Below are positions 46,580 to 56,551 of a DNA stretch of 64,000 bases, one piece after another. Origin of the DNA: Pseudacidovorax sp. (GTDB taxonomy: Bacteria; Pseudomonadota; Gammaproteobacteria; Burkholderiales; Burkholderiaceae_C); the NCBI RefSeq assembly GCF_017991995.1, contig NZ_JAGOPN010000009.1, forward strand, positions 178,360 to 242,359, read 5' to 3'. Position numbers and translations under genes: made by a program. The notes under the pieces were generated by a model, which was given only the letters and a program-made list of their open reading frames with translations, made no database searches and was not told the DNA's origin. Numbering within the stretch: position 1 is the first letter of the stretch; each line of letters opens with the position of its first letter.

Positions 46580-47287
46580 ATGGATGTGGTCCGCCCTGCT
46601 CCCCGGCTGCGCTTCGCGCGCCTGCGCATGTCCGACGCGGCCCTGGCCCGCGCGCTCTTCGCCGACCTGCTGGGCTGGTCGATGTCCGAGGCCCGGGGCC
46701 GGCGGCTCTTCCGCGGCCCCGGCCTGGACGTGGAGGTGACGACGGCGGCAGCGGCCGACGGTCCGGCCGGCCCCGACTTGCTCGGCTGGCAGGTGCCCGA
46801 CCTGCTGGACTGGCAGCGGCACTGCCACCGCCAGGGGCTCAGCGTGACGGACGAAGGCCTGCTCGGTCCCGACAGCGCGCTTCAGCTGGCCGCCGAGGAC
46901 ACCGGCGGCTGTGTGCTGGAGTTCAGCGAGCGGCACGACGCCCACGGCATCGCGACACCCGCCGCGGTGGGGGTACCGGCCCGCGCCCGTGCCCGGCCGC
47001 TGGCCGCCATCGACCTGCGCGTGCGCGCGCCGGAACGGGTGGCCGCCCACTGGAGCCGTCTGCTCGCCCTGCCGGCCGTGCGCCAGGAGGGCCTGCCCGC
47101 CGTGGCGACCGCCTGCGGCGCGCTGCGCTTCATGCCCGCGGCCGAGCATGCCGACGCCGGCATCGACGGGCTGTGGATGCGGCCCGAGGAAGCCGGCGCC
47201 CTGCAGACGTGGACCCACCAGCTGGGGCTCCAGCCGCCGCCGGCCGGCCCCTGGCGGATCGGCGGCCTGACGCTGCGGTGCACTTGA
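46580..47287 (+). CDS. VOC-superfamily (glyoxalase-like) protein, possible fused-domain hydrolase/isomerase
   Basis: A 235-residue protein with two weakly conserved halves: RLRFARLRMSDAALARALFADLLGW at the start and IDLRVRAPERVAAHWSRLLALP near residue 145. Both are like the beta-alpha-beta repeats of vicinal-oxygen-chelate proteins. Clear metal-ligand residues are not evident. It begins 30 bases after the kinase-like gene and is likely co-transcribed with it. The function is unknown; a lyase, epimerase or dioxygenase-like role on a pathway CoA ester is only a guess. Confidence 0.65.
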   Translation: MDVVRPAPRLRFARLRMSDAALARALFADLLGWSMSEARGRRLFRGPGLDVEVTTAAAADGPAGPDLLGWQVPDLLDWQRHCHRQGLSVTDEGLLGPDSALQLAAEDTGGCVLEFSERHDAHGIATPAAVGVPARARARPLAAIDLRVRAPERVAAHWSRLLALPAVRQEGLPAVATACGALRFMPAAEHADAGIDGLWMRPEEAGALQTWTHQLGLQPPPAGPWRIGGLTLRCT

Positions 47288-47314
47288 GGGCGGCACGCCG
47301 GCCGGGCGCGCGCC

Positions 47315-49408
47315 TCAGGCGAAGGTCCGCCCTTCGCTCACCAGCTGGCGGATCAGCCCGGCCGGCTCCCAGAATTTCGCGTCATCGTTGGGGTTGCGCC
47401 CGAAGCGCTGCATCGCCTGCACCACGTTGAACAGGCCCTGCTGGCTGGCGTAGTGCATCGGGCCGCCGCGGAAGATCGGGAAGCCGTAGCCCGTGATGTA
47501 GACCATGTCGATGTCGCTGGCCTTGCTGGCGATGCCGTCTTCCAGGATGTGCGCGCCCTCGTTGACCAGCGAATACACCAGGCGCTGCACGATCTCCTCG
47601 TCGCTGATCTTGCGCGGCGTGATGCCCAGTTGCTTGCGGTGCTCGGCAATCATGTCCTCCACCAGCTTCGACGGAATCGCGTCGCGCTTGCCCGCCTGGT
47701 AGTCGTACCAGCCGGCGCCCGTCTTCTGGCCGAAGCGGCCCAGCTCGCACAGCTTGTCGGCCGTGCGGCTGTACTTCATGTCGGGCTGCTCGACCGAGCG
47801 GCGCTTGCGGATGGCCCAGCCGATGTCGTTACCCGCCAGGTCGCCCATGCGGAAGGGGCCCATGGCGAAGCCGAACTTCTCGATGGCCTTGTCCACCTGC
47901 GTCGGCGTCGCGCCTTCGTCCAGCAGGAAGCCCGCCTGGCGGCTGTACTGCTCGATCATGCGGTTGCCGATGAAGCCGTCGCACACGCCCGAGACCACGG
48001 CCGTCTTCCTGATCTTCTTGGCCAGGCTCATCACCGTGGCCAGCACGTCCTTGCCGGTCCTGGCGCCGCGCACCACTTCCAGCAGTTTCATCACGTTGGC
48101 CGGGCTGAAGAAGTGCATGCCGATCACGTCCTGCGGACGCTTCGTGAAGGCCGCGATCTTGTCGACGTCGAGCGTGGAAGTGTTGGAGGCCAGGATGGCG
48201 CCGGGCTTGGCCACGGCATCGAGCTGGGTGAACACCTTCTCCTTGACGCCCAGCTCCTCGAACACGGCCTCGATGATGAGATCGCAGTCCTTGAGGTCGT
48301 CGTAGCTCAGCGTGGTCTTGAGCAGCGCCATGCGCTCCTCGTACTTCTCGGGCTTGAGCTTGCCCTTCTTGACCTGCGCCTCGTAGTTCTTGCGGATGGT
48401 GGCCACGCCGTGGTCCACCGCCTCCTGCTTCATCTCCAGGATGGTCACCGGGATGCCGGCGTTCAGGAAGTTCATGCTGATGCCGCCGCCCATGGTTCCG
48501 GCGCCGATCACGCCCACCGTCTTGATGGCGCGCTGCGGCGTGTCGTCGGGCACATCGGCGATCTTGGCCGCGGCACGTTCACCGAAGAAGATGTTGCGCA
48601 GCGCCGCCGACTCGGAGGTCCAGACCAGTTCGGTCACGCCTCGACGCTCGAAGGCCAGGGCTTCGTCGAAGGGCAGACGCACCGACTGGGCGACGCAGTC
48701 CAGGCACAGCAAGGGGGCCGGAAAGTGGCGCGACGCCGCGGCCACCTGGTTGCGCGCGAACTGCAGATAGGCCTCGGGCGCCGGATGCACCACCTGCAGC
48801 TCGCGCACGCGCGGCAGCGGGCGCACCGCGGCGTGCTGCCGCGCGAAGGCCACCGCAGCGCCGACCACGTCGTCGTCCACCAGTTCGTCGATCAGGCGCT
48901 GTCCCGGCAGCCGGGCCAGGTCCTCGCTCATCACCGTCTCGCCGGTCACGATCATGTTCAGGGCCGGCTCCAGCCCGATGAGCCGCGGCAGCCGCTGCGT
49001 GCCGCTGGCGCCCGGCAGGATGCCGATGCGCACTTCGGGCAGCGAGACCTGCGTGCCGCGCTGCATCAGGCGGTAGTGGCAGCCCATCGCCAGCTCCAGC
49101 CCGCCGCCCATGGCCACGCGATGCACGGCCGCGACGATGGGCTTGTCGCTGCGCTCGATGAGGTCGATGACGTCGACCAGGTCGGGCGCCATGGTCGCCT
49201 CCGGTCGATTGAACTCGCGGATGTCCGCGCCGCCGCAGAAGGCCCGGCCGCGACCGGTGAGCACCATGGCCTGCACCTGCGGATCGCTGCCGGCGCGTGC
49301 GACCGATTCGGCGATGAAGCGACGGTTGGCCAGGCCCAGGCTGTTGACGGGCGGCGTGTCCATGGTGATGACGGCGATGCCGTCCTGAATCGCGTAGCTG
49401 CCGCTCAT
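47315..49408 (-). CDS. FadB/FadJ-like bifunctional enoyl-CoA hydratase / 3-hydroxyacyl-CoA dehydrogenase
   Basis: A 697-residue multifunctional beta-oxidation enzyme. The N-terminal crotonase domain (about 1-200) has FCGGADIREF and VHRVAMGGGLELAMG, with Glu in LPEVRIGILPGASGTQRL. The NAD-binding domain starts near residue 297 with GVIGAGTMGGGISMNF, and catalytic His is in GMHFFSPANVMKLLEVV. The C-terminal domain follows. AGGAG precedes the ATG at 49408. It hydrates 2-enoyl-CoA and oxidises the 3-hydroxyacyl-CoA. No thiolase is in the window, so the next cleavage must come from another locus. Confidence 0.93.
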   Translation of the reverse strand: MSGSYAIQDGIAVITMDTPPVNSLGLANRRFIAESVARAGSDPQVQAMVLTGRGRAFCGGADIREFNRPEATMAPDLVDVIDLIERSDKPIVAAVHRVAMGGGLELAMGCHYRLMQRGTQVSLPEVRIGILPGASGTQRLPRLIGLEPALNMIVTGETVMSEDLARLPGQRLIDELVDDDVVGAAVAFARQHAAVRPLPRVRELQVVHPAPEAYLQFARNQVAAASRHFPAPLLCLDCVAQSVRLPFDEALAFERRGVTELVWTSESAALRNIFFGERAAAKIADVPDDTPQRAIKTVGVIGAGTMGGGISMNFLNAGIPVTILEMKQEAVDHGVATIRKNYEAQVKKGKLKPEKYEERMALLKTTLSYDDLKDCDLIIEAVFEELGVKEKVFTQLDAVAKPGAILASNTSTLDVDKIAAFTKRPQDVIGMHFFSPANVMKLLEVVRGARTGKDVLATVMSLAKKIRKTAVVSGVCDGFIGNRMIEQYSRQAGFLLDEGATPTQVDKAIEKFGFAMGPFRMGDLAGNDIGWAIRKRRSVEQPDMKYSRTADKLCELGRFGQKTGAGWYDYQAGKRDAIPSKLVEDMIAEHRKQLGITPRKISDEEIVQRLVYSLVNEGAHILEDGIASKASDIDMVYITGYGFPIFRGGPMHYASQQGLFNVVQAMQRFGRNPNDDAKFWEPAGLIRQLVSEGRTFA

Positions 49409-49608
49409 GCGTGCTCTCCTCGTCGGGTCATGGAGTGGGGGGAATGCGGCGGCCCGGAAGGCCGGCGGTCCGATGTTCAGTCGCCCGCGCGACGCCACGC
49501 ATCAGCACTTTGAATCGCTCCGATGAAAACACTGCATGCCCCGGCGACTCACGGCGCGCGGCATGGCGGCACCATCGGGGCACCAGTTTTTGCCCTCGCA
49601 ATGACAGC
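49409..49608. promoter_or_regulatory. Divergent intergenic region of fadB-like and maoC genes
   Basis: These 200 bases separate two divergent beta-oxidation genes and should carry both promoters. The right half is slightly AT-richer (around 49500-49530, AGCACTTTGAATCGCTCC). I see no ATCTGTTATAACAGAT-like palindrome and no clear -35/-10 pair. Confidence 0.4.
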
Positions 49609-50067
49609 ATGACCACCCTCACCCGCGCCAACCTCCACGACTTCGTCGGCCAGTCCATCGGCACCTCGTCATGGGTCGATGTGCCCCAGTCGCGCATCGA
49701 CGCGTTCGCCGATTGCACCGGCGACCGGCAATGGATCCACATCGACGTGGAACGCGCCACGCGCGAAAGCCCCTTCGGCGCGCCCATCGCCCACGGCTTC
49801 CTGACCCTGTCGCTGCTGCCCATCACCAGCTATGAATTGCTGGAAGGGCTGGCGCCGACCAAGTCCGTCAACTATGGGCTGGACAAGCTGCGCTTCATGT
49901 CGCCCGTCAAGGCCGGTGCACGGGTGCGCAACCACATGCGACTGCTGGCCGCCGAGGCGCGCGACGACGGCTGGACGCTGCTGCGGTGCGAGAACACCAT
50001 GGAGATCGAGGACCAGGACAAGCCGGCGCTGGTGGCGGTGAGCCTGGGCCTGTTCTCCTGGGACTGA
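49609..50067 (+). CDS. MaoC-family hydratase (R-specific enoyl-CoA hydratase-like)
   Basis: A 152-residue hotdog-fold protein. The hydratase-2 motif is visible as [18 protein letters not shown] then [14 protein letters not shown], supplying the catalytic Asp and His. It hydrates trans-2-enoyl-CoA or dehydrates 3-hydroxyacyl-CoA. It is followed after 52 bases by the ACAD10/11-like dehydrogenase, so the two probably act on consecutive intermediates. Confidence 0.9.
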   Translation: MTTLTRANLHDFVGQSIGTSSWVDVPQSRIDAFADCTGDRQWIHIDVERATRESPFGAPIAHGFLTLSLLPITSYELLEGLAPTKSVNYGLDKLRFMSPVKAGARVRNHMRLLAAEARDDGWTLLRCENTMEIEDQDKPALVAVSLGLFSWD

Positions 50068-50119
50068 CGCGCGCGCCCGCGTCCTCCCGCTTCCATCCGA
50101 TCCAACCGAGACACACCAC

Positions 50120-51361
<1,242 letters not shown>

Positions 51362-51412
51362 GCGCGGGCGCCGCGGGGCCTGCGCCCTGCGACGCCGGCC
51401 CGCGGCGGCGAT

Positions 51413-53092
51413 TCAGGCGCCGCTGGCGCGGGGCGCGGCAAAGCCGGGCTCGCGCAGCATGCGCCGCAGCAGCTTGCCGTTGTCGGCCGCGGGCAGGCCG
51501 TCGCGAAAGACGATGGTGCGCGGCACCTTGTAGTGCGACATGTGGGCCTGGCACCACTCGATGAGCACCTGGTCCGTGCGGTCGCGCCGGCGCCCGAAGC
51601 CGTCCACCCGGATCTGCCGCGCCGCTGGGTCCTTGAGCACCACGTAGGCCTGCAGCGCCTCGCCGCGGTCCGGGTCGGGCAGGCCGACCACCGCGGCCTG
51701 CCGCACGTCAGGATGCGTCGCCAGGATGGCCTCCACCTCTTCGGGGAAGACGCTGTAGCTCCAGACCTTGATCATCTCCTTGCGCCGTCCCACGAAGGTG
51801 AGGTAGCCCTCCTCGTCGAGCCGGCCGATGTCGCCCGTGCGCACCCAGCCGTCGCGCACCATGGCCGCCGTGGCCTCGGGCCGCATCCAGTAGCCCCTGA
51901 AGGGCTGGGGGCCGCGCAGCAGGATCTCGCCAACGGCGCCGCAGGGCCGGGGCTGACCGGTGTCGGGGTCGACGATGCGCACCTCGGTGCCGGGCACCGG
52001 CCTTCCATTGGTGCCCCAGCGCACGGCGTCGGCAGGCATCATCACGTCGGAGCTGTGGGTCTCGCTCAGGCCGTAGCCTGCCTCGAACACCTGGGCGCCG
52101 CCGGTGAAGCGGTGCCAGCGGTCGGCGAGCGCACGGGTCAGGATGGTGCCGAAGCTGGTGCTGGCCGTGCCGCGCAAGGACGACAGGTCGTAGGTGGGGG
52201 CATCTTCCGCGCCCATCACCAGCTCCAGCGAAGGCGCCATGGTGTACCACCATGTCACGCGGCAGGCCTCGATGGCCTGCAGCACGGCCGTGGCATCGAA
52301 GCGGGCCAGCAGCACCACCGTGGCGCCCATGTAGAGCACGACGTCCAGTCCCGCCACCAGGCCCGAGATGTGGTGCAGCGGCACGTCGGCCAGCAGCACG
52401 TCGTCGGCCGTCAGCCCCCAGCAGCTTGACGTGGCGGCCGACTTGTAGAGCGCGACGTCATGGCCCAGCATGGCCGCCTTGGGCAGGCCCGTCGTGCCCG
52501 AGGTGCAGGCCATGAGCGCCACCTCGTCCATGGCCAGGTCGGCCAGGGGCTCGAAGGGCGGCATGGCCTCGAGCTCGTCCATGAGATCGACCACGCCGTC
52601 GGGCCAGGGCTTGGCGGGCTCGCCCGGCAGGCGGATGCAGGCGGGCACGTCCATGGCCAGCATGCCAGGCAGCATGTCGCCTGCCCGCACCCCGTACACG
52701 GTGCAATCGCGCCCGCCCGGCCGGGACTCATGGACCGTGGGCAGGTCCTCCTCGCCGGCGACCACGGCCCGCACGTCGAGTTCAGCGAACTGGTGCGCAA
52801 GTTCGTACCGCCGGGCATGGGGACTGCAGGCGCTGACGACCACCCCCAGCTTCTGCGCACCCAAGTGCGCGATCACGAACTGCGGGCAGTTGTGCAGCAC
52901 CAGCACCAGCACGTCGCCCTGCGAGAGCCCGCGCTGGCGCAGGCTCTGGGCGAAACGGTCGCTCAGGTCGTCGAGTTCGGCGTAGCTGATGCGCCGGCCG
53001 TACCAGACGATGGCTGTCTTGTCGGGCGTGGCGCGCGCATGCAGGCGCAGGTAGTCATGCAGCGGTCGCTCGCCGTGGCGAAAGTCGATCAT
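51413..53092 (-). CDS. AMP-dependent acyl-CoA synthetase (CoA ligase), paralogue of 34144
   Basis: A 559-residue ANL ligase: CTSGTTGLPKAAMLG (A3), YGLSETHSSDV (A5), RTGDIGRLDEEGY (A7), KEMIKVWSYSVFPEEVE (A8) and the catalytic Lys in ADNGKLLRRML (A10). In A3 the usual PKG is PKA. It is clearly a paralogue of the ligase at 34144, but with an insert near the C-terminus (RQIRVDGFGRRRDRTDQVLI). The frame opens upstream; the ATG at 53092 matches the paralogue's start. It probably activates a related acid or a later free acid of the same pathway. Confidence 0.9.
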   Translation of the reverse strand: MIDFRHGERPLHDYLRLHARATPDKTAIVWYGRRISYAELDDLSDRFAQSLRQRGLSQGDVLVLVLHNCPQFVIAHLGAQKLGVVVSACSPHARRYELAHQFAELDVRAVVAGEEDLPTVHESRPGGRDCTVYGVRAGDMLPGMLAMDVPACIRLPGEPAKPWPDGVVDLMDELEAMPPFEPLADLAMDEVALMACTSGTTGLPKAAMLGHDVALYKSAATSSCWGLTADDVLLADVPLHHISGLVAGLDVVLYMGATVVLLARFDATAVLQAIEACRVTWWYTMAPSLELVMGAEDAPTYDLSSLRGTASTSFGTILTRALADRWHRFTGGAQVFEAGYGLSETHSSDVMMPADAVRWGTNGRPVPGTEVRIVDPDTGQPRPCGAVGEILLRGPQPFRGYWMRPEATAAMVRDGWVRTGDIGRLDEEGYLTFVGRRKEMIKVWSYSVFPEEVEAILATHPDVRQAAVVGLPDPDRGEALQAYVVLKDPAARQIRVDGFGRRRDRTDQVLIEWCQAHMSHYKVPRTIVFRDGLPAADNGKLLRRMLREPGFAAPRASGA

Positions 53093-53302
53093 CCTGGCTT
53101 GTCTCCGGATCATTCGATGCGACCGGATACCGCGGGGCGGTTCCGGCTTCTTCCCGGATGATGACCCGCGCAGAGCGCCACCGCAAGGCGCGCCGGATGA
53201 ATGTTGGGCATGGGCAAGCATGCCGGGGCTGCATGGCGCGGCGCAGCAAACCACGGCCCGCTGTCCGCAGCCCCCGGCTGCCTCGCGCGGCGCGTGGGTG
53301 GA
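53093..53302. other. Intergenic region without identified feature
   Basis: These 210 bases lie between the ligase start and the GntR stop, both leftward. They should hold the ligase promoter, yet I see no clear promoter boxes, no palindrome of the ATCTGTTATAACAGAT type and no convincing short gene. Confidence 0.3.
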
Positions 53303-54028
53303 TCAGGCGCCGGCCGCGGCCGTGGCGCCCGCCGTGGCGGACTGCTGCTCGTGCAGGTAGGCCAGGATGGGCGCCATCGTGCGTTCGATCTCTTCCTCGA
53401 TGCCGGCACGCGCGGTGTCCGCATCCGCCTTGCGCAGGCCGCGCAGTACGCGCTGGTGCGGGTGCTGGCGCCGCGGCTCTGCCATGGGCCGCGTCTGCAG
53501 TGCCCGCATCAGCGGCCCGCATTGCAGCCACAGGCCTTCGATCATGCGCAGCAGCACGGGCTTGCCCGCCAGCGCATACACCGCCAGGTGGAAGCGCTCG
53601 GAGGCGAGCAGCTCACCGGCAAAGTCCGCCGCCTCATGACGGGCGGCCATGTCGCGGTGCAGTTGCTCCAGGCGCGCAATGTCCTCCGGGCCGGCCAGGG
53701 CCGCCGCATGCGCGGCCGCACGCCCTTCGAGCATCAGCCGCAGTTCGCAGACCTCGGCGAAGCGCGCTGCCGACATCACGGGCACACGCACCGAATGGTG
53801 GCCGACCTGCTCCAGCGCCTGTTCGGAGATGAGCCTGGCAAAGGCCTCGCGCACCGGTGTCGGGCTGATGCCCATCTCGGCCGCGAGGTCGCGCAGCTTG
53901 AGCTTCTCGCCCGGGGCGAAGCGCCCCGCCTTCAGGTCGCGGCACAGGCGGCCATAAGCCAGGCCGTTGAGGCTCTCACGGGTCAGGGGCGCGTCGTCCA
54001 TGGCTGCAGCGGCTGGGCCGAAAGTCAT
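53303..54028 (-). CDS. GntR-family transcriptional regulator (FCD subfamily)
   Basis: A 241-residue GntR regulator with the winged-helix motif LKLRDLAAEMGISPTPVREAF and an FCD effector domain containing the metal-binding ELRLMLEGRAAAHAA and ERFHLAVYALAGKP helices (Asp/His positions partly conserved). It has two possible starts (ATG 54028 or 54001). The promoter contains AAGTTATATCG near 54037, a weak relative of the palindrome at 57799. It is the best candidate to control the acyl-CoA island; ligand unknown. Confidence 0.88.
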   Translation of the reverse strand: MTFGPAAAAMDDAPLTRESLNGLAYGRLCRDLKAGRFAPGEKLKLRDLAAEMGISPTPVREAFARLISEQALEQVGHHSVRVPVMSAARFAEVCELRLMLEGRAAAHAAALAGPEDIARLEQLHRDMAARHEAADFAGELLASERFHLAVYALAGKPVLLRMIEGLWLQCGPLMRALQTRPMAEPRRQHPHQRVLRGLRKADADTARAGIEEEIERTMAPILAYLHEQQSATAGATAAAGA

Positions 54029-54060
54029 TTGCAATAAGTTATATCGTACAGGCCGGTCCG

Positions 54061-54906
54061 TCAGCGACCGGTGAAGCGCGGCGGGCGCTTTTCCAGGAAG
54101 TGCGCGACGCCCTCCTGGAAGTCCTCGCTGTCGAACGAGGCCACCATGTCGGCGTCGGCCCTGCGCCAGGCGGCATCCAGGTCCTGGAACAAGCCGTCGT
54201 AGACCTGGCGCTTGATCACACCGATGGACCGCGGCGAGGCCGACTGCGTCCATTCCCGGGCCAGGGACTGCACACCCGCCAGAAAGCCCTCGGCCGGCCG
54301 CGCGCGCACCAGGCCGAATCGCTCGGCCTCGTCCGTCAGGAGGGTGCGGGCCGACATCAGCAGATCGAGCGCATTCGTCAGGCCGACGATGCGCGGCAGC
54401 ATCCACGACGCGCCATGCTCCGCGATCAGTCCGCGCTTGGCGAAGGCGGTGGTGAGCTTCTGGCCCTCGGCCATGTAGCGGAAGTCGCAGAACAGCGCCA
54501 TGCACAGCCCGATGCCCGCCACCGGCCCGTTGATGGCCGCGAAGATGGGCTTGGGCACCTTCAGCAGGTAACTGAAGCGCCAGGCGTAGTTGCGGTCGAG
54601 TCCCTCTGGCGCGGCCGTCTGCGCACCGCCCGCGGGTGCGGCGGCCGTGGCGTCGCCCGCCGCGGTGCCGCGGGTGCCGGCTTCGAGGATGTCCATGTCG
54701 GCCCCGGCGCAGAAGCCCCGGCCGGCGCCGGTGACCACGATGGCCCGCACCGCCGTGTCGGCCTCGGCGGCTTCGATGGCGCGGCGGAACTCGGCCTCCA
54801 TGGCCTCGGTCCAGGCGTTGAGCCGCTCGGGCCGGTTGAGCGTCAGGGTCATGACGCCGTCGTCCACCGCGGTGGCGATCTGCTGGTAGTCGTCGTGCGA
54901 AGGCAT
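54061..54906 (-). CDS. Enoyl-CoA hydratase/isomerase family protein
   Basis: A 281-residue crotonase: TLTLNRPERLNAWTEAMEAE, oxyanion-hole segments GRGFCAGADMDILEAG and NGPVAGIGLCMALFCDFRYM, and FAKRGLIAEHGASWMLPRIVG with one acidic candidate. An Ala/Gly/Thr-rich insert (about residues 79-98) lengthens the loop after the first oxyanion motif. This is the feature of crotonases that may have altered substrate pockets. It is the first in a leftward run of four genes (hydratase, SDR, hydratase, CoA-transferase) when read by position. Confidence 0.9.
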   Translation of the reverse strand: MPSHDDYQQIATAVDDGVMTLTLNRPERLNAWTEAMEAEFRRAIEAAEADTAVRAIVVTGAGRGFCAGADMDILEAGTRGTAAGDATAAAPAGGAQTAAPEGLDRNYAWRFSYLLKVPKPIFAAINGPVAGIGLCMALFCDFRYMAEGQKLTTAFAKRGLIAEHGASWMLPRIVGLTNALDLLMSARTLLTDEAERFGLVRARPAEGFLAGVQSLAREWTQSASPRSIGVIKRQVYDGLFQDLDAAWRRADADMVASFDSEDFQEGVAHFLEKRPPRFTGR

Positions 54907-54946
54907 GCGTGGCTCCGGGGAAGGATGGGCGGGCGGCGGTCCGCGT

Positions 54947-55717
54947 TCAGGCCTCGCCACCGACGGTGGCGCCACCGTCGATGACCAGCGTGGTGCCGGT
55001 GATGAAGCGGCCGGCCTCGGAGGCCAGCAGCAGTGCCGCACCGGCGATGTCCTCCGGCTCACCGATGCGGTTCAGCGGGCTGGACGCGAGCGCGGCGGCC
55101 AGGGTGTCGGGGTTGTCCCAGAGCGCCTTGGCGAAGTCGGTCTTGATCAGGCCCGGCGCGATGCAATTGGTGCGGATGCCCTGCTTGCCCCACTCCAGCG
55201 CCAGGTTGCGCGCGAGCTGCATGTCTGCCGCCTTCGAGATGGCGTAGGCGCCCAGCACCCGCGAACCGGTCAGGCCGGCAATCGAGCTGATGATCACCAC
55301 GCTGCCGCCACCCTTGGCCGCCATGCCCGGTGCCACGCGGTTGACCAGCCACAGGTTCGAGCGGATGTTCACATCCATGACCTTGGAGAAGGCCTCGTCC
55401 GTGATGCCGGACATCGGCCCGTAGTACGGGTTGACCGCCGCATTGCAGACCAGCACGTCGACGCTTCCGTAGCGCGATTCGGTCTGGTCCACCAGCGCAA
55501 GCACCTCGTCCTTGCGCGAGATGTTGCAGGCGATGGCCGTGGCCTCGCCGCCTTCGGTGCGGATCTGGTCGACCACGGCGGCACAGGCATCGGCCTTGCG
55601 GCTGGTGATGACGACCCGTGCACCCGCGCGGGCGAAGGCCAGCGCGATGGCGCGGCCGATGCCACGCGACGAGCCGGTGACGATGGCGGTCTTGTCCTTG
55701 AGCGAGAAGCTGTCCAT
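54947..55717 (-). CDS. Short-chain dehydrogenase/reductase (SDR)
   Basis: A 256-residue SDR with TGSSRGIG at 14-21, CNAAVNPYYGP in place of NNAG, and the Tyr-Lys pair in GAYAISKAADMQ. GGAG lies seven bases before the ATG at 55717. An alternative ATG at 55744 overlaps the upstream hydratase stop. Sandwiched between two enoyl-CoA hydratases, it is likely a 3-hydroxyacyl-CoA or hydroxy-acid dehydrogenase. The NPYYGP motif resembles that of human/bacterial DHRS4-like SDRs. Confidence 0.88.
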   Translation of the reverse strand: MDSFSLKDKTAIVTGSSRGIGRAIALAFARAGARVVITSRKADACAAVVDQIRTEGGEATAIACNISRKDEVLALVDQTESRYGSVDVLVCNAAVNPYYGPMSGITDEAFSKVMDVNIRSNLWLVNRVAPGMAAKGGGSVVIISSIAGLTGSRVLGAYAISKAADMQLARNLALEWGKQGIRTNCIAPGLIKTDFAKALWDNPDTLAAALASSPLNRIGEPEDIAGAALLLASEAGRFITGTTLVIDGGATVGGEA

Positions 55718-55743
55718 GGGGTACTCCGGCGCCGGTGGGCGCA

Positions 55744-56538
55744 TCAGCGGTTGTGGAAGACGGGGGTGCGCTTGTCCATGAAGGCCCGGGCGGCTTCGAG
55801 GTGGTCCTCGGTCATGGCACAGCGGATGTGGCGGATGGCCTCGTGGTCCAGCGCCTGCGCCAGCGTGGCGCCCTGCTCCGCCACGTTCAGGTTGGCCTTG
55901 ATGTGGCCGAGGGTGATGGTCGGGCCGGCCGCCAGCTGGCGTGCGAGCCGCTGCCCTTCGTCGTCGAGCGCCTCGTCGGGCACCACCTGCGTGACCAGAC
56001 CCATTTGCAAGGCCTCGTCGGCCTGCAGCACGGGCGACAGCAGCGCGAAGGCCCGCGCACGCGGGCCCAGCAACTGCGTGAGGAAGTAGGTGCTGCCGAA
56101 GTCGCCCGAAAGACCCACCTTGGCGAAGGCCGAGGTCATCTTGAGGGTGGAGCCGGCCACCAGCAGGTCGCAGGCCAGGGCCAGCGACAGGCCGGCGCCC
56201 GCACAGGCGCCGCGCACCACGGCCAGCGTGGGCTTGGACATCTCGTGCAGCAGGCGGGCGCATTCCATGTGCTCGCGCAGCTGGTGGGTACGGGCCTCCA
56301 GCGTGGCCTCGGCGCCTTCCGATGCCGCCATGGCCTGCACGTCGCCCCCGGCGCAGAAGCCGCGGCCGGCGCCGGTCAGCAGCACGGCACGCACCTGCGC
56401 ATCGATGGCTGCGCGGCGCAGGGCAGCCAGCAGGGCGTCGGTCATGCTGGGCGTGAGCGCATTCAGCCGCTCGGGCCGGTTCAGCGTCAGGGTGAGCACG
56501 CCGTCCTGCAGCTGCTCGATCAATTCGGTGGTCATCAT
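55744..56538 (-). CDS. Enoyl-CoA hydratase/isomerase family protein
   Basis: A 264-residue crotonase of usual length: TLTLNRPERLNALTPSMTDA, GRGFCAGGDVQAMAASE and VRGACAGAGLSLALACDLLV (oxyanion hole), then FAKVGLSGDFGSTYFLTQLL. It starts MMTT at 56538 or, with better AGGAG spacing, 56535. It follows the CoA-transferase gene by 13 bases and overlaps the SDR's possible earlier start. It hydrates or isomerises an unsaturated CoA ester of the pathway. Confidence 0.9.
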   Translation of the reverse strand: MMTTELIEQLQDGVLTLTLNRPERLNALTPSMTDALLAALRRAAIDAQVRAVLLTGAGRGFCAGGDVQAMAASEGAEATLEARTHQLREHMECARLLHEMSKPTLAVVRGACAGAGLSLALACDLLVAGSTLKMTSAFAKVGLSGDFGSTYFLTQLLGPRARAFALLSPVLQADEALQMGLVTQVVPDEALDDEGQRLARQLAAGPTITLGHIKANLNVAEQGATLAQALDHEAIRHIRCAMTEDHLEAARAFMDKRTPVFHNR

Positions 56539-56551
56539 GTCTCCTTCGTCG

